Source: Streptomyces sp. NBC_00659
GTDB lineage: Bacteria > Actinomycetota > Actinomycetes > Streptomycetales > Streptomycetaceae
Reading direction: 5' to 3'
NCBI RefSeq assembly: GCF_036226925.1
Contig: NZ_CP109031.1
Coordinates: forward strand, 8,308,001 to 8,372,000
Length of the DNA: 64,000 nucleotides
The position numbers and the translations under genes were made by a program. Below the pieces are notes generated by a model. That model searched no databases, had not been told where the DNA came from, and saw only the letters and a program-made list of their open reading frames with translations. Shown here in pieces: positions 32,077-40,911 of this stretch (positions within the stretch are counted from its first letter, which is position 1; every line of letters begins with the position of its first letter).

Positions 32077-33114
32077 ATGGTGCAATTACCGAAGCAGCCC
32101 GCCGTCCAGCCGGCGCCCGCACGACGACCCGTACCGACCAGTGCCGACGTGGCACGCCTCGCCGGTGTCTCGCGCGCGACCGTCTCGTACGTCCTGAACA
32201 ACACCAGCGCCGTCCGGATCAGCGAACCCACCCGCCGCCGGGTCCGCGAGGCCGCGGAGGAACTCGGGTACGTTCCGCACGCGGCCGCCCGCAGTCTGCG
32301 CGCCGGACACAGCCGTATGGTCCTGATGCCCGCCCCGACCGCCCCGGTGGGCCCGCTCTACCACCGGTTCTTCGCCGAACTCCAGTCCGCGCTCGGCCGG
32401 CTCGACTACACCGTCGTGCAGTACGGCAGCGTCGGGCTGCACGGTGACGAGGCCGCCCGCGCCTGGGCCGAGCTGCGCCCGGTCGCCGTCCTGGTGCCCG
32501 GCAGCGACCTCGGTCCGCCGGGTGTCGCGGTCCTCAAGCGGGCCGGCGCCCGCGCCGTGGTCACCCTGGGCCCCGAACGGGTCGAGGGCGCCCACGCGCT
32601 GCTCATGAACCACGACCGGGTCGGCCACTGCGCGGGGGTCCATCTGCTGTCCGGCGGCCGCCGCCGCATCGGCGTCGTGATGCCCGAGGAGAGCGGCCTG
32701 GAGATCTTCTCCAGGCCCCGCCTCGACGGTGTCCGGCGGGCCGTGAGCGGCACGGACGCGACGGTCACCGAGCTGCCGCTGGCCTACGAGGAGGAGGCCG
32801 CGGCCCGCCTCGCGGCGCGCTGGCGTTCCCTCGGCCTCGACGCGGTCTTCGGGTACAACGACGAGTACGCGATGCTCCTGATGCGCGCCCTTCAGGACGA
32901 GGGCGTCGCCGTGCCGGACGAGACCGCCGTCGTCGGCGCCGACGACCTCATGCTCGGCCGGCTGCTCCGGCCCCGGCTGAGCACCGTGCACCTCGACCTG
33001 CCCTCCGGCCGCGACCTCGCCGAACTGGTCGACCGCGCGGTCCGTGAACCGGGTGCCGAGCCGGAGACGCACGAGGTGCTGGGCGCACGAGTGGTGCACC
33101 GCGCGTCGAGCTGA
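32077..33114 (+). CDS. LacI-family transcriptional regulator (TTA codon near start)
   Basis: A 345-residue LacI/GalR regulator. The DNA-binding helix-turn-helix is PTSADVARLAGVSRATVSYVLNN, with hinge HAAARSLRAGHS. The periplasmic-binding-like effector domain follows (MLMRALQDEGVAVPDETAVVGADD near the end). AAGGA lies about 11 bases before the ATG at 32077; another in-frame ATG at 32065 has no site. Codon 4 is TTA, read only by the bldA tRNA in Streptomyces, so synthesis should be developmentally timed. It lies upstream of pobA and divergent from the amidase; either may be its target. Confidence 0.88.
   Translation: MVQLPKQPAVQPAPARRPVPTSADVARLAGVSRATVSYVLNNTSAVRISEPTRRRVREAAEELGYVPHAAARSLRAGHSRMVLMPAPTAPVGPLYHRFFAELQSALGRLDYTVVQYGSVGLHGDEAARAWAELRPVAVLVPGSDLGPPGVAVLKRAGARAVVTLGPERVEGAHALLMNHDRVGHCAGVHLLSGGRRRIGVVMPEESGLEIFSRPRLDGVRRAVSGTDATVTELPLAYEEEAAARLAARWRSLGLDAVFGYNDEYAMLLMRALQDEGVAVPDETAVVGADDLMLGRLLRPRLSTVHLDLPSGRDLAELVDRAVREPGAEPETHEVLGARVVHRASS
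32086..32088 (+). promoter_or_regulatory. TTA leucine codon (bldA target) in the LacI-family gene
   Basis: The fourth codon of the LacI-family regulator is TTA. In Streptomyces this rare codon usually makes a gene dependent on the bldA tRNA. It is the only in-frame TTA I noticed in the window, but I did not count every gene exhaustively. Confidence 0.75.
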
Positions 33115-33246
33115 GAGAGGCTGGTGCCGCAGCAGGCGCGTTCGCCGTCTCGTGACACCGAGCCTGTTCGCCCGGGCCCGTGCGTGACGGGGCCGGTCCC
33201 CGCGCCGGAGCCCGGCCCCGGCGGCATCGGACACCGGAGGCGCGTC

Positions 33247-34455
33247 ATGCGGACCACGGTCGGCGTCATCGGCGCGGGCCCGGCGGGACTTCTGCTGGCC
33301 CGGCTGCTGCACCGGACGGGGATCGACTGTGTCGTCCTGGAGAGCAGGACGCGCGCGTACGTCGAGCGGCGCCAGCGGGCCGGCATGCTGGAGCAGGGCA
33401 CGGTCGACGCCCTGCGCGCGTGCGGGGCGGGCGGGCGGCTGGACGCCGAGGGTCTGGTCCACCACGGGATCGAGCTGCGCTTCGAGGGCGAGCGTCATCA
33501 CATCGACTTCCCCGGGCTCACGGGCGGCCGGACCGTCACGATCTACGCCCAGACGGAGATCGTGAAGGATCTTGTCGCTCTCCAACTCGCTGACGGGCCA
33601 CCCCTGTTGTTCGAGGCGGAGGTGCTCGCCGTGGAGGGGCCGGAGAGCGCCTCGCCCGTCGTGCGGTTCGTGCGGGAGGGGCGCGAGCGGACCCTGCGCT
33701 GCGACTGGGTGGTGGGCTGCGACGGCGGCCACGGCGTCGCGCGCGCCGCGTTCCCGGCCGGTACGGGCCGTACGTACGCGCACGACTACCCGTACTCCTG
33801 GCTCGGCATCCTCGCCGATGTGCCGCCCTCCTGCGAGGAGTTGGTCTACGCCCGGGGCGCCACCGGCTTCGCCCTGCACAGCATGCGCTCCCCGTCGGTG
33901 TCCCGGCTGTACCTCCAGGTACCGAACGGGACCGACGCCGACGACTGGCCCGACGAGCGCGTCTGGGACGAACTGGCCGCGCGCTTCGCGGTCGAGGGGG
34001 ACTGGCGGCTCGAACGCGGTCCCGTCACCGCCAAGTCGGTCACTCCCATGCGCAGTTGGGTCCACGAGCCGATGCGCCACGGACGGCTGTTCCTGGCCGG
34101 GGACGCCGCCCACATCGTGCCGCCGACCGGCGCCAAGGGGCTCAACCTCGCGGTGGCGGACGTACGGGTCCTGGCGCGCGCGTTCGCCGCGCTGCACCGC
34201 ACGGGATCGACGGAACTCCTGGACCGGTACTCGCGGATGGCCCTCGAACGTGTGTGGCAGGCCACGCGCTTCTCGTACGACATGACTACGATGTTGCATG
34301 CTCAACCAAATGGGGACGCCTTCGACGACCGGATGCAGCTCGCGCGACTGCGCCGGATCACGGCATCCCGTTCAGCCGCCGCCGAACTGGCCGCGAACTA
34401 CACGGGACTTCCGCTCGGCCCCCGGCCGCAGGAGTCCGCCGAGTCCCGCTGGTGA
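33247..34455 (+). CDS. pobA: 4-Hydroxybenzoate 3-monooxygenase
   Basis: A 402-residue FAD-dependent aromatic hydroxylase that converts 4-hydroxybenzoate to protocatechuate. FAD motifs are VIGAGPAGLLLARLLHRTGID at the N-terminus, the DG motif CDWVVGCDGGHG and LFLAGDAAHIVPPTGAKGLNLA. ERRQRAGMLEQGTVD is the typical PobA segment near residue 40. ACCGGAGGCGCGTC precedes the ATG. The next gene, 24 bp on, encodes a benzaldehyde dehydrogenase, so the pair would take 4-hydroxybenzaldehyde to protocatechuate for the beta-ketoadipate route (genes outside the window). Confidence 0.93.
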   Translation: MRTTVGVIGAGPAGLLLARLLHRTGIDCVVLESRTRAYVERRQRAGMLEQGTVDALRACGAGGRLDAEGLVHHGIELRFEGERHHIDFPGLTGGRTVTIYAQTEIVKDLVALQLADGPPLLFEAEVLAVEGPESASPVVRFVREGRERTLRCDWVVGCDGGHGVARAAFPAGTGRTYAHDYPYSWLGILADVPPSCEELVYARGATGFALHSMRSPSVSRLYLQVPNGTDADDWPDERVWDELAARFAVEGDWRLERGPVTAKSVTPMRSWVHEPMRHGRLFLAGDAAHIVPPTGAKGLNLAVADVRVLARAFAALHRTGSTELLDRYSRMALERVWQATRFSYDMTTMLHAQPNGDAFDDRMQLARLRRITASRSAAAELAANYTGLPLGPRPQESAESRW

Positions 34456-34479
34456 TCAGTGAACGATCGGAGAGCCGAC

Positions 34480-35916
34480 ATGCCACTGCTCGACCCCACG
34501 ACCTGGCAGTCCCGCCCGCTCTCGGGCGATGAGCACACCGTCACCGAACCCGCCACCGGCGAGAGCCTCGCCGCCGTCACGCTCGCCGGCGCCGAGGACG
34601 TCGCGACCGCCGCGCGGACCGCCCGCGCCGCCCAGACCGAGTGGGCCAAGGCCCCGCACTTCGTCCGCGCCGCCGTACTGCGCCGTGCGGGCGACCTCTT
34701 CGCGGCGCACGCCGACGAGCTGCGCGACTGGATCGTGCGGGAGTCCGGCTCCATCCCGGGCAAGGCGGACTTCGAGCTGCACGTCGCCGCCCAGGAGTGC
34801 TACGAGGCGGCCGCACTCGCCTCGCGCCCGACGGGCCAGATCCTGCCCTCGGAGGCGCCGCGCCTGTCGTACACGCGCCGCGTCCCGGCCGGCGTCGTGG
34901 GCGTGATCGCGCCCTTCAACGCACCGCTGATCCTCTCGATCCGCTCGGTGGCTCCGGCGCTCGCGCTCGGCAACGGCGTCGTCCTGAAGCCGGACCCGCG
35001 CACGGCCGTGTGCGGCGGCCTCGCGCTCGGAGCCGTCTTCGCCGAGGCGGGACTGCCGGACGGGCTGCTCCAGGTCCTTCCCGGCGGCCCCGAGACCGGC
35101 CGCGCCCTGGTCGCCGACCCCCTGGTCCCGGTCATCTCCTTCACCGGCTCGACCGCCGCGGGACGCGCGGTCGGTGAGGCGGCGGGACGTCATCTCAAGC
35201 GCGCGCACCTGGAGTTGGGCGGGAACTCCGCCCTGGTCGTCCTGGCGGACGCCGACATCGAGGCGGTCATCTCCACGGCGGCCTGGGGCTCGTTCTTCCA
35301 CCAGGGCCAGATCTGCATGACGACCGGCCGCCACCTGGTCCACGCCTCGCTCTACGAGGAGTACGTCGAACGGCTCGCCGCGAAGGCCGACTCGCTGGCC
35401 GTCGGCGACCCGCACCGCGAACAGGTCCACCTCGGACCGATCATCGACGACGCCCAACTCACCAAGATCCACGGGCTGGTGGAGTCCAGCACGGCCAACG
35501 GCGCGAAGCTCGCGGCGGGCGGCACGTACGACCGGCTCTTCTACCGGCCCACCGTGCTCGCCGGAGTCGACGACACGACCCCGGCGTACGCGGAGGAGGT
35601 CTTCGGCCCGGTCGCGCCGGTCCGCTCCTTCACCACCCTCGACGAGGCGGCGGCCCTGGCCTCCGCCGGACCGTACGGCCTCTCCCTGGGCATCGTCACC
35701 CGGGACACCGCACGCGGCCTGGACCTCGCCGAGCGCATCCCGACGGGCATCGCCCACATCAACGACCAGACCGTCAACGACGAGGCCGTCGCGCCCTTCG
35801 GCGGAACCGCCGCGTCCGGCACCGGCGCCCGCTTCGGCGGCGAGGCCAACCTGGACGCCTTCACCGACCTGCGATGGACGACGGTGCGCGGGGACGTGGC
35901 GGGATATCCCTTCTAG
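34480..35916 (+). CDS. Benzaldehyde dehydrogenase (NAD(P)-dependent ALDH family)
   Basis: A 478-residue aldehyde dehydrogenase close to benzaldehyde/vanillin dehydrogenases: the N-terminus MPLLDPTTWQ is typical of that branch. Catalytic elements are the Asn in PFNAPL, Glu in LELGGNSALVVL and Cys in QGQICMTTGR (near residue 285). CGGAGAGCC precedes the ATG at 34480; an in-frame GTG at 34459 is the alternative. It is transcribed with pobA and likely oxidises 4-hydroxybenzaldehyde or vanillin to the acid. Assignment to aromatic aldehydes rests on sequence resemblance and the pobA neighbour. Confidence 0.88.
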   Translation: MPLLDPTTWQSRPLSGDEHTVTEPATGESLAAVTLAGAEDVATAARTARAAQTEWAKAPHFVRAAVLRRAGDLFAAHADELRDWIVRESGSIPGKADFELHVAAQECYEAAALASRPTGQILPSEAPRLSYTRRVPAGVVGVIAPFNAPLILSIRSVAPALALGNGVVLKPDPRTAVCGGLALGAVFAEAGLPDGLLQVLPGGPETGRALVADPLVPVISFTGSTAAGRAVGEAAGRHLKRAHLELGGNSALVVLADADIEAVISTAAWGSFFHQGQICMTTGRHLVHASLYEEYVERLAAKADSLAVGDPHREQVHLGPIIDDAQLTKIHGLVESSTANGAKLAAGGTYDRLFYRPTVLAGVDDTTPAYAEEVFGPVAPVRSFTTLDEAAALASAGPYGLSLGIVTRDTARGLDLAERIPTGIAHINDQTVNDEAVAPFGGTAASGTGARFGGEANLDAFTDLRWTTVRGDVAGYPF

Positions 35917-35989
35917 GGCTGCGGGAGCTGCGGCGGCCGAGGGCAGCGGCCGGGCGCGCGCACCTGCTCCCCGGACCGTCGCACCCGGT

Positions 35990-36005
35990 CCCCGGCCCGC
36001 CGGGG
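35990..36005. terminator. Short hairpin between convergent genes
   Basis: CCCCGG (35990-35995) and CCGGGG (36000-36005) with a four-base loop, between the benzaldehyde dehydrogenase and thioredoxin genes. GC-rich, without a T-run; weak evidence. Confidence 0.3.
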
Positions 36006-36011
36006 GCCTGC

Positions 36012-36416
<405 letters not shown>

Positions 36417-36535
36417 TCCATTTCCCTCTTCCTCACGTCCGGGTCATGCCGGTCAGCACAACGCAACCCACCAGGGGCCTATTCCGGGCCCGTACCCGTG
36501 TGGCCACGGCGCACACCAGCAACCAGACTGGCCCC

Positions 36536-37969
36536 ATGACGGAAACGGAATCCATCGCGTACGACGTCGTGGTGCTCGGTGCCGGACCCGTGGGGGAGAA
36601 CGTCGCCGACCGCGCACGCGCCGCCGGCCTCTCCACCGCGGTCGTGGAGAGCGAACTGGTCGGCGGCGAGTGCTCGTACTGGGCGTGCATGCCCAGCAAG
36701 GCTCTCCTGCGCCCGGTGATCGCCCGCGCCGACGCCCGCCGCGTACCCGGCCTCGCCGCCGCCGTACAAGGCCCCCTCGACGCCTCCGCGGTGCTCGCCC
36801 ACCGCGACTGGTTCACCTCCGACTGGAAGGACGACGGCCAGCTCTCCTGGCTGGACGGCATCGGAGCCGACTTCCACCGCGGACACGGCCGGCTCGCCGG
36901 ACCGCGCACCGTGACGGTCGACGGACCCGACGGCGAACGGCGCCTGCTGACCGCCCGCCACGCGGTCGCGGTCTGCACCGGCACCCGCGCCCAGCTCCCC
37001 GACCTGCCGGGCCTCGCCCAGGTCAAACCATGGACGAGCCGCGAGGCCACCAGCGCGCACACCGTGCCCGGACGGCTGATCGTGGTGGGCGGCGGTGTCG
37101 TCGCCGCCGAGATGGCCACGGCCTGGCAGGCGCTCGGCTCCCAGGTCACCCTCCTGGTGCGCGGCAAGGGCCTGCTGCCCCGCATGGAGCCCTTCGCCGG
37201 GGAACTGGTCGCCGAGGCACTGACCGAGGCGGGCGCGGACGTGCGCACCGGTACCTCGGTGACCGCCGTCTCGCGCGAGGGCTCGACGGTGGTCGCCCTC
37301 ACGGACACCGGCGACCGTATCGAGGCCGACGAGATCCTCTTCGCGACCGGCCGCGCGCCCCGCACCGACGACATCGGCCTCGACACCGTCGGCCTGGAGC
37401 CGGGCAAGTGGATCGAGGTCGACGACAGTCTCCGGGTCATCGGCAGCGCATGGCTGTACGCGGTCGGTGACGTCAACCACCGCGCGCTGCTCACCCATCA
37501 GGGCAAGTACCAGGCCCGGATCGCCGGTGCCGCCATCGCCGCCCGTGCCGCGGGAGTGCCTCTGCTGGAGACGGACCCCTGGGGCGCGCACTCCGCCACC
37601 GCCGACCACGCGTCCGTCCCGCAGTGCGTCTTCACCGACCCGGAGGCCGCGGCCGTGGGCCTCTCCCTGGCCGAGGCGGAGCAGGCCGGTCACCGGGTCC
37701 GGGCCGTGGACGTCGACATGGCTTCGGTGGCCGGCGCCGGACTGTACGCGGACGGCTACCGGGGCAAGGCCCGCATGGTCGTCGACCTCGACCGCGAGAT
37801 CGTCCTCGGTCTCACCCTGGTCGGCCCTGGCGTCGGCGAGCTCATCCACTCCGCGACCATCGCCGTCGTCGGCCAGGTCCCGGTCGAGCGCCTGTGGCAC
37901 GCCGTCCCGTCCTACCCGACGGTCAGCGAGGTCTGGCTGAGGCTCCTGGAGGCGTACCGGGACGCGTGA
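36536..37969 (+). CDS. Flavin-dependent pyridine nucleotide-disulfide oxidoreductase
   Basis: A 477-residue class-I disulfide oxidoreductase (dihydrolipoamide dehydrogenase/mercuric reductase type). FAD motif VVVLGAGPVGENVA, redox-active pair Cys46 and Cys51 in GGECSYWACMPSK, NADH-binding VVGGGVVAAEMA, and the GDV motif in LYAVGDVNHRALL. The C-terminal dimer domain keeps HAVPSYPTVSE, whose His supplies the catalytic base. No lipoyl domain or mercury-binding cysteine pair is present, so the electron acceptor is unknown. The ATG at 36536 has no clear ribosome-binding site; CAGACT seven bases upstream could be a leaderless -10 box. Confidence 0.88.
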   Translation: MTETESIAYDVVVLGAGPVGENVADRARAAGLSTAVVESELVGGECSYWACMPSKALLRPVIARADARRVPGLAAAVQGPLDASAVLAHRDWFTSDWKDDGQLSWLDGIGADFHRGHGRLAGPRTVTVDGPDGERRLLTARHAVAVCTGTRAQLPDLPGLAQVKPWTSREATSAHTVPGRLIVVGGGVVAAEMATAWQALGSQVTLLVRGKGLLPRMEPFAGELVAEALTEAGADVRTGTSVTAVSREGSTVVALTDTGDRIEADEILFATGRAPRTDDIGLDTVGLEPGKWIEVDDSLRVIGSAWLYAVGDVNHRALLTHQGKYQARIAGAAIAARAAGVPLLETDPWGAHSATADHASVPQCVFTDPEAAAVGLSLAEAEQAGHRVRAVDVDMASVAGAGLYADGYRGKARMVVDLDREIVLGLTLVGPGVGELIHSATIAVVGQVPVERLWHAVPSYPTVSEVWLRLLEAYRDA

Positions 37970-37978
37970 GCCGGGCCT

Positions 37979-38021
37979 GGCACACAGGCGGCCGCGCCGT
38001 GCGGCGTGCCGCCTGTGTGCC
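37979..38021. terminator. Strong bidirectional terminator hairpin
   Basis: Perfect 14-bp inverted repeat GGCACACAGGCGGC (37979-37992) and GCCGCCTGTGTGCC (38008-38021), loop 15 bases, exactly between the convergent flavin oxidoreductase and ABC-F genes. No T-run. Confidence 0.8.
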
Positions 38022-38038
38022 GTCGTACGGCCGGCGCG

Positions 38039-39625
38039 TCAGGCCAGGGACACCAGTTCCCGGTACTCCTCGCTCCACAGGTCCTCGTTCGCGTCCGGGA
38101 GCAGCAGCACCCGGTCCGGGCGCAGGGCGTCGACGGCTCCCTCGTCGTGGGTGACCATGACGAGCGCGCCCGGACAGGTGGCCACCGCCGCCAGGACCTC
38201 GGCGCGGGAGGCGGGGTCCAGGTTGTTGGTGGGTTCGTCCAGGAGGAGCACGTTCGCGCCCGAGTGGACGAGCCCCGCCAGGGCGAGCCTGGTCTTCTCT
38301 CCGCCGGAGAGGACGCCGACCCGTTTGCCGGCGTCGTCGCCCGTGAACAGGAACGAGCCGAGCACCCCTCGTACCTCCCCGTCGCCGAGGTGCGGCGCGG
38401 CGGTGGCGAGATGGTCCCGGACCGTTCCGGCGGGGTCCAGCGTGTCGTGCTCCTGCGCGAAGTAGCCGAGACGCAGCCCGTGTCCGCGCACGACCCGCCC
38501 GCTGTCCGGGCTCTCGTGCCCGGCGAGCAGCCGCAGCAGCGTCGTCTTGCCCGAGCCGTTCGGGCCGAGGATCACCAGCCGGCTGCCCCGGTCGACGGCG
38601 AGGTCGACGCCGCCGAGGACGCGCAGATCGCCGTACGACTTGGTCAGCGCGACCGCCCCGAGCGGCACGCGTCCGCACGGGGCCGGTTCGGGCAGCCGGA
38701 TCCTGGCGACCTTCTCCGCCCGCCGGACCGGTTCCAGTCCTGCGAGCAGGCGGTCGGCGCGGCGGTCCATGTTCCTGGCGGCCACGGCCGTCGCCACATG
38801 CGCGCGCATCTTGTCGGCCTGCGCGTGCAGCGCCGCCGCCTTGCGTTCGGCGTTGGCGCGCTCCCGGGACCGGCGTCGCTCGTCGGCGTCGCGCCGGGTG
38901 AGGTAGGCCGCCCAGCCGGTGTTGTGGACGTCGAGCGTGGCGCGGTGCGGGTCCAGGTGGAAGACGCGGTTGACCACGTCGGCCAGCAGGGAGGTGTCGT
39001 GACTGATGAGAACGAGCCCTGCCTGACGGCTTGCCAGGAACCCGCGGAGCCAGGCGATCGAGTCCGCGTCCAGGTGGTTCGTCGGCTCGTCGAGGAGCAG
39101 GGTGCCGTCGTCCGCGAACAGGATGCGGGCGAGCTCGACCCGTCGTCGCTGCCCGCCGGACAGGGTGCCGATGCACTGGTCCATCACCCGGGCCGGCAGA
39201 CCGAGTCCGGCGGCGACCCGGGCCGCCTCGGCCTCGGCCGCGTACCCGCCGCGCGCCTGGAACTCGGCCTCGGCGCGCGCGTAGGCGTTCATCGCACGGT
39301 CGGATCCGTCGGCCATCGCGGTCTCTGCCGCCCGCAGGGCCCGTACGGCACGGTCGAGGCCCCGGGCCGACAGGATCCGCGCGGTGACCGTGACCGCGGG
39401 GTCCGCGGCGGCCGGGTCCTGGGCGAGGTGACCGACCGCCCCGGTACGGGAGACGGAACCGGCGGCGGGACGCCGCAGCCCCGCGAGGGTGCTCAGAAGG
39501 GTGGTCTTGCCGGAGCCGTTACGGCCGACCAGGCCGATGCGGTCGCCGGGGGAGACGGTGAAGGAGATGCCGGAAAGCAGCAGACGCGCGCCGACGCGCA
39601 CATCGACACCGCGAACGGTGATCAT
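38039..39625 (-). CDS. ABC-F family ATPase, probable ribosome-protection protein
   Basis: A 528-residue tandem ABC protein with no membrane domain. First cassette: Walker A GRNGSGKTTLLS (about residues 34-45), LSGGQRRRVELARIL, LLLDEPTNHLD. A basic linker follows (RANAERKAAALHAQADKMRAH), the region that reaches the peptidyl-transferase centre in resistance ABC-Fs. Second cassette: GPNGSGKTTLLRLLAG, LSGGEKTRLALAGL, LLLDEPTNNLD. Such proteins displace lincosamides, macrolides, streptogramins or pleuromutilins from the ribosome; the drug here is unknown. CTGGAGC 10 bases before the ATG is the ribosome-binding site. It can pair with a segment next to a leader ORF, suggesting drug-induced attenuation. 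Confidence 0.9.
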   Translation of the reverse strand: MITVRGVDVRVGARLLLSGISFTVSPGDRIGLVGRNGSGKTTLLSTLAGLRRPAAGSVSRTGAVGHLAQDPAAADPAVTVTARILSARGLDRAVRALRAAETAMADGSDRAMNAYARAEAEFQARGGYAAEAEAARVAAGLGLPARVMDQCIGTLSGGQRRRVELARILFADDGTLLLDEPTNHLDADSIAWLRGFLASRQAGLVLISHDTSLLADVVNRVFHLDPHRATLDVHNTGWAAYLTRRDADERRRSRERANAERKAAALHAQADKMRAHVATAVAARNMDRRADRLLAGLEPVRRAEKVARIRLPEPAPCGRVPLGAVALTKSYGDLRVLGGVDLAVDRGSRLVILGPNGSGKTTLLRLLAGHESPDSGRVVRGHGLRLGYFAQEHDTLDPAGTVRDHLATAAPHLGDGEVRGVLGSFLFTGDDAGKRVGVLSGGEKTRLALAGLVHSGANVLLLDEPTNNLDPASRAEVLAAVATCPGALVMVTHDEGAVDALRPDRVLLLPDANEDLWSEEYRELVSLA

Positions 39626-39633
39626 GGGAGAAC

Positions 39634-39691
39634 GCTCCAGAAGTCAATCGGCTCAAGGACACACGGGTGGCGTGGAAGCGGGTCCTGGAGC
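39634..39691 (-). promoter_or_regulatory. Attenuator pairing elements masking the ABC-F ribosome-binding site
   Basis: On the minus strand, GCTCCAG (39691-39685), which begins on the last base of the leader stop codon, is perfectly complementary to CTGGAGC (39640-39634), the ABC-F ribosome-binding site. One G-U and one A-U pair extend it to nine. The same upstream segment, CTCCAGGAC (39690-39682), can instead pair with GTCCTTGAG (39660-39652) with one mismatch. The two helices exclude each other. Confidence 0.6.
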
Positions 39692-39714
39692 TAAGAGACG
39701 CGGGGCGTAGACAT
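39691..39714 (-). CDS. Seven-residue leader peptide upstream of the ABC-F gene
   Basis: ATG TCT ACG CCC CGC GTC TCT TAG encodes MSTPRVS. It starts only six bases after a TAGCCT box, so it would be translated from a leaderless transcript, and ends 65 bases before the ABC-F start. Short peptides of this kind precede many antibiotic-inducible resistance genes: a drug-stalled ribosome on the leader frees the downstream ribosome-binding site. Contains two TCT codons, which are rare in this DNA. Coding is inferred, not proved. Confidence 0.5.
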   Translation of the reverse strand: MSTPRVS

Positions 39715-39720
39715 GCCCGC

Positions 39721-39726
39721 AGGCTA
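39721..39726 (-). promoter_or_regulatory. -10 box before the ABC-F leader peptide
   Basis: TAGCCT on the minus strand, six bases before the leader ATG at 39714. No good -35 was found at 17-18 bp, so the promoter may be weak or activator-dependent. Confidence 0.4.
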
Positions 39727-39958
39727 GCCGAGCCGGAGTCGGGGCGCCTGCGATTTTCCGCCGGGAGCCCCGGCGCGGGACCGATGGGCGCGGTGCGGTG
39801 CGGTGCGGCGAGCGTCTGCCGGGGGATCCCGGCCGTCGGCTCGGCAGGGCGAAGCGGCGGTCTGATGGTGGTGCCCGAAGCCGGACGTGGAACCGAGGGC
39901 TGGGCCCGGACCCCGAGGGCGGGCCGTGATGCCCAGAACCGCAGGGGCCGTGCCGGCA

Positions 39959-40618
39959 TCAGTCCGGCAGGGTGAAGCCCAGAACGTCGGCCGCGCGTTC
40001 CGGCGTCGGCTGGGACCAGAGTTCCGCCGCCGCCTGGTTCGAGGACAGCGAGCGCAGCTCCGCGCGGTCGAGGTACAGCATGCCGTCCAAGTGGTCCGTC
40101 TCGTGCTGGACGATGCGTGCGGGCCAGCCGCCGAACACCTCGTCGACCGCTCGCCCGTGTTCGTCGAGCGCCGTCAGCCGCACCTCGGTGTGCCGGGCCA
40201 CCACGGCCTGCCAGCCCGGCACGCTCAGACAGCCCTCGAAGAACGCCACCCGGCCCGGACCGATCCCCTCGTACGAGGGATTGACCAGCACCCGGAACGG
40301 CTGCGGCTCCCGCCCCCGGACGAGGCGCACCTCGTCCGAGACCGGCGCCGGGTCCTCGATGACGGCGATCCGCAGCGGCACGCCGACCTGCGGCGCGGCG
40401 AGTCCGACACCCGGTGCCGCGTGCATCGTGGCGCGCAGGGCGGCCACGAACCGGGCCAGCAGTGCCGGGTCCAGCTGCCCGTCGAACGGCTCCGTGCCCC
40501 GGCGCAGCACGGGGTCACCGGCCGCGACGATCGGCAACGGACCCTCGTGGCCGAGGAGTTCCTCGACCATGTCGCTCAGGGTGATGCGCGGGGCGCTGCG
40601 GTCTCGCTCGGATGCCAT
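39959..40618 (-). CDS. def: Peptide deformylase
   Basis: A 219-residue metallohydrolase that removes the N-formyl group from new proteins. The three motifs are complete: GVGLAAPQVGV (residues 71-81), EGCLS with the metal-ligand Cys130, and QHETDHLDG with His172 and His176. The N-terminal 30 residues extend beyond the minimal enzyme, as in many actinobacterial copies. The start at 40618 is the first ATG of the conserved frame. Streptomyces carry several def genes; this is one of the accessory-looking ones. It precedes the ABC-F gene on the same strand by 333 bp. Confidence 0.95.
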   Translation of the reverse strand: MASERDRSAPRITLSDMVEELLGHEGPLPIVAAGDPVLRRGTEPFDGQLDPALLARFVAALRATMHAAPGVGLAAPQVGVPLRIAVIEDPAPVSDEVRLVRGREPQPFRVLVNPSYEGIGPGRVAFFEGCLSVPGWQAVVARHTEVRLTALDEHGRAVDEVFGGWPARIVQHETDHLDGMLYLDRAELRSLSSNQAAAELWSQPTPERAADVLGFTLPD

Positions 40619-40741
40619 CACGCCAGGATGCCAAGCCGGACCGGGGCGATCGAGGCGGCACGGGGGGAGCCCAGCGACTTTCCTCGTGTGGCTCCGGTCA
40701 CGTGCCGGCCCGGCCGCTCGCCCGAGCGCTCGTCCGTCCTC

Positions 40742-40781
40742 CCGCGCGGCACGCGGAGGGGCCGCGCGGCACGCGGAGGGG
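40742..40781. repeat. Exact 20-bp tandem duplication
   Basis: CCGCGCGGCACGCGGAGGGG occurs twice in direct succession (40742-40761, 40762-40781) in the intergenic region between def and the TPR gene. No function assigned. Confidence 0.65.
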
Positions 40782-40815
40782 AGTGCCGGCCCGGCCGTCC
40801 GCCCGCACAGCACGC

Positions 40816-40849
40816 GGGAAGGCCGGTCACCGAGGCGACCGGCCTTCCC
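40816..40849 (-). terminator. Terminator hairpin after the TPR gene
   Basis: Perfect 13-bp inverted repeat GGGAAGGCCGGTC (40816-40828) and GACCGGCCTTCCC (40837-40849), loop eight bases; outer bases extend the stem. It is the second of two hairpins after the TPR gene. Confidence 0.7.
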
Positions 40850-40879
40850 GTGCGGAACCCCGAACCCGCGACCGCCGGG

Positions 40880-40910
40880 CCGGATCGGATCCGCGCCGGA
40901 TCCGATCCGG
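40880..40910 (-). terminator. Hairpin directly after the TPR gene stop
   Basis: Perfect 13-bp inverted repeat CCGGATCGGATCC (40880-40892) and GGATCCGATCCGG (40898-40910), loop GCGCC. It abuts the TPR stop codon. Itself built from GGATC units. Confidence 0.65.
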
Positions 40911-40911
40911 A

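Larger units (their letters stand above)
39626..39958. other. 333-bp upstream region of the ABC-F gene
   Basis: The first 100 bp hold the leader peptide and pairing elements described separately. The rest, up to the def stop, is GC-rich with a short GGTGC run at 39791-39809 and no gene. A terminator for def was not recognised. Confidence 0.5.
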
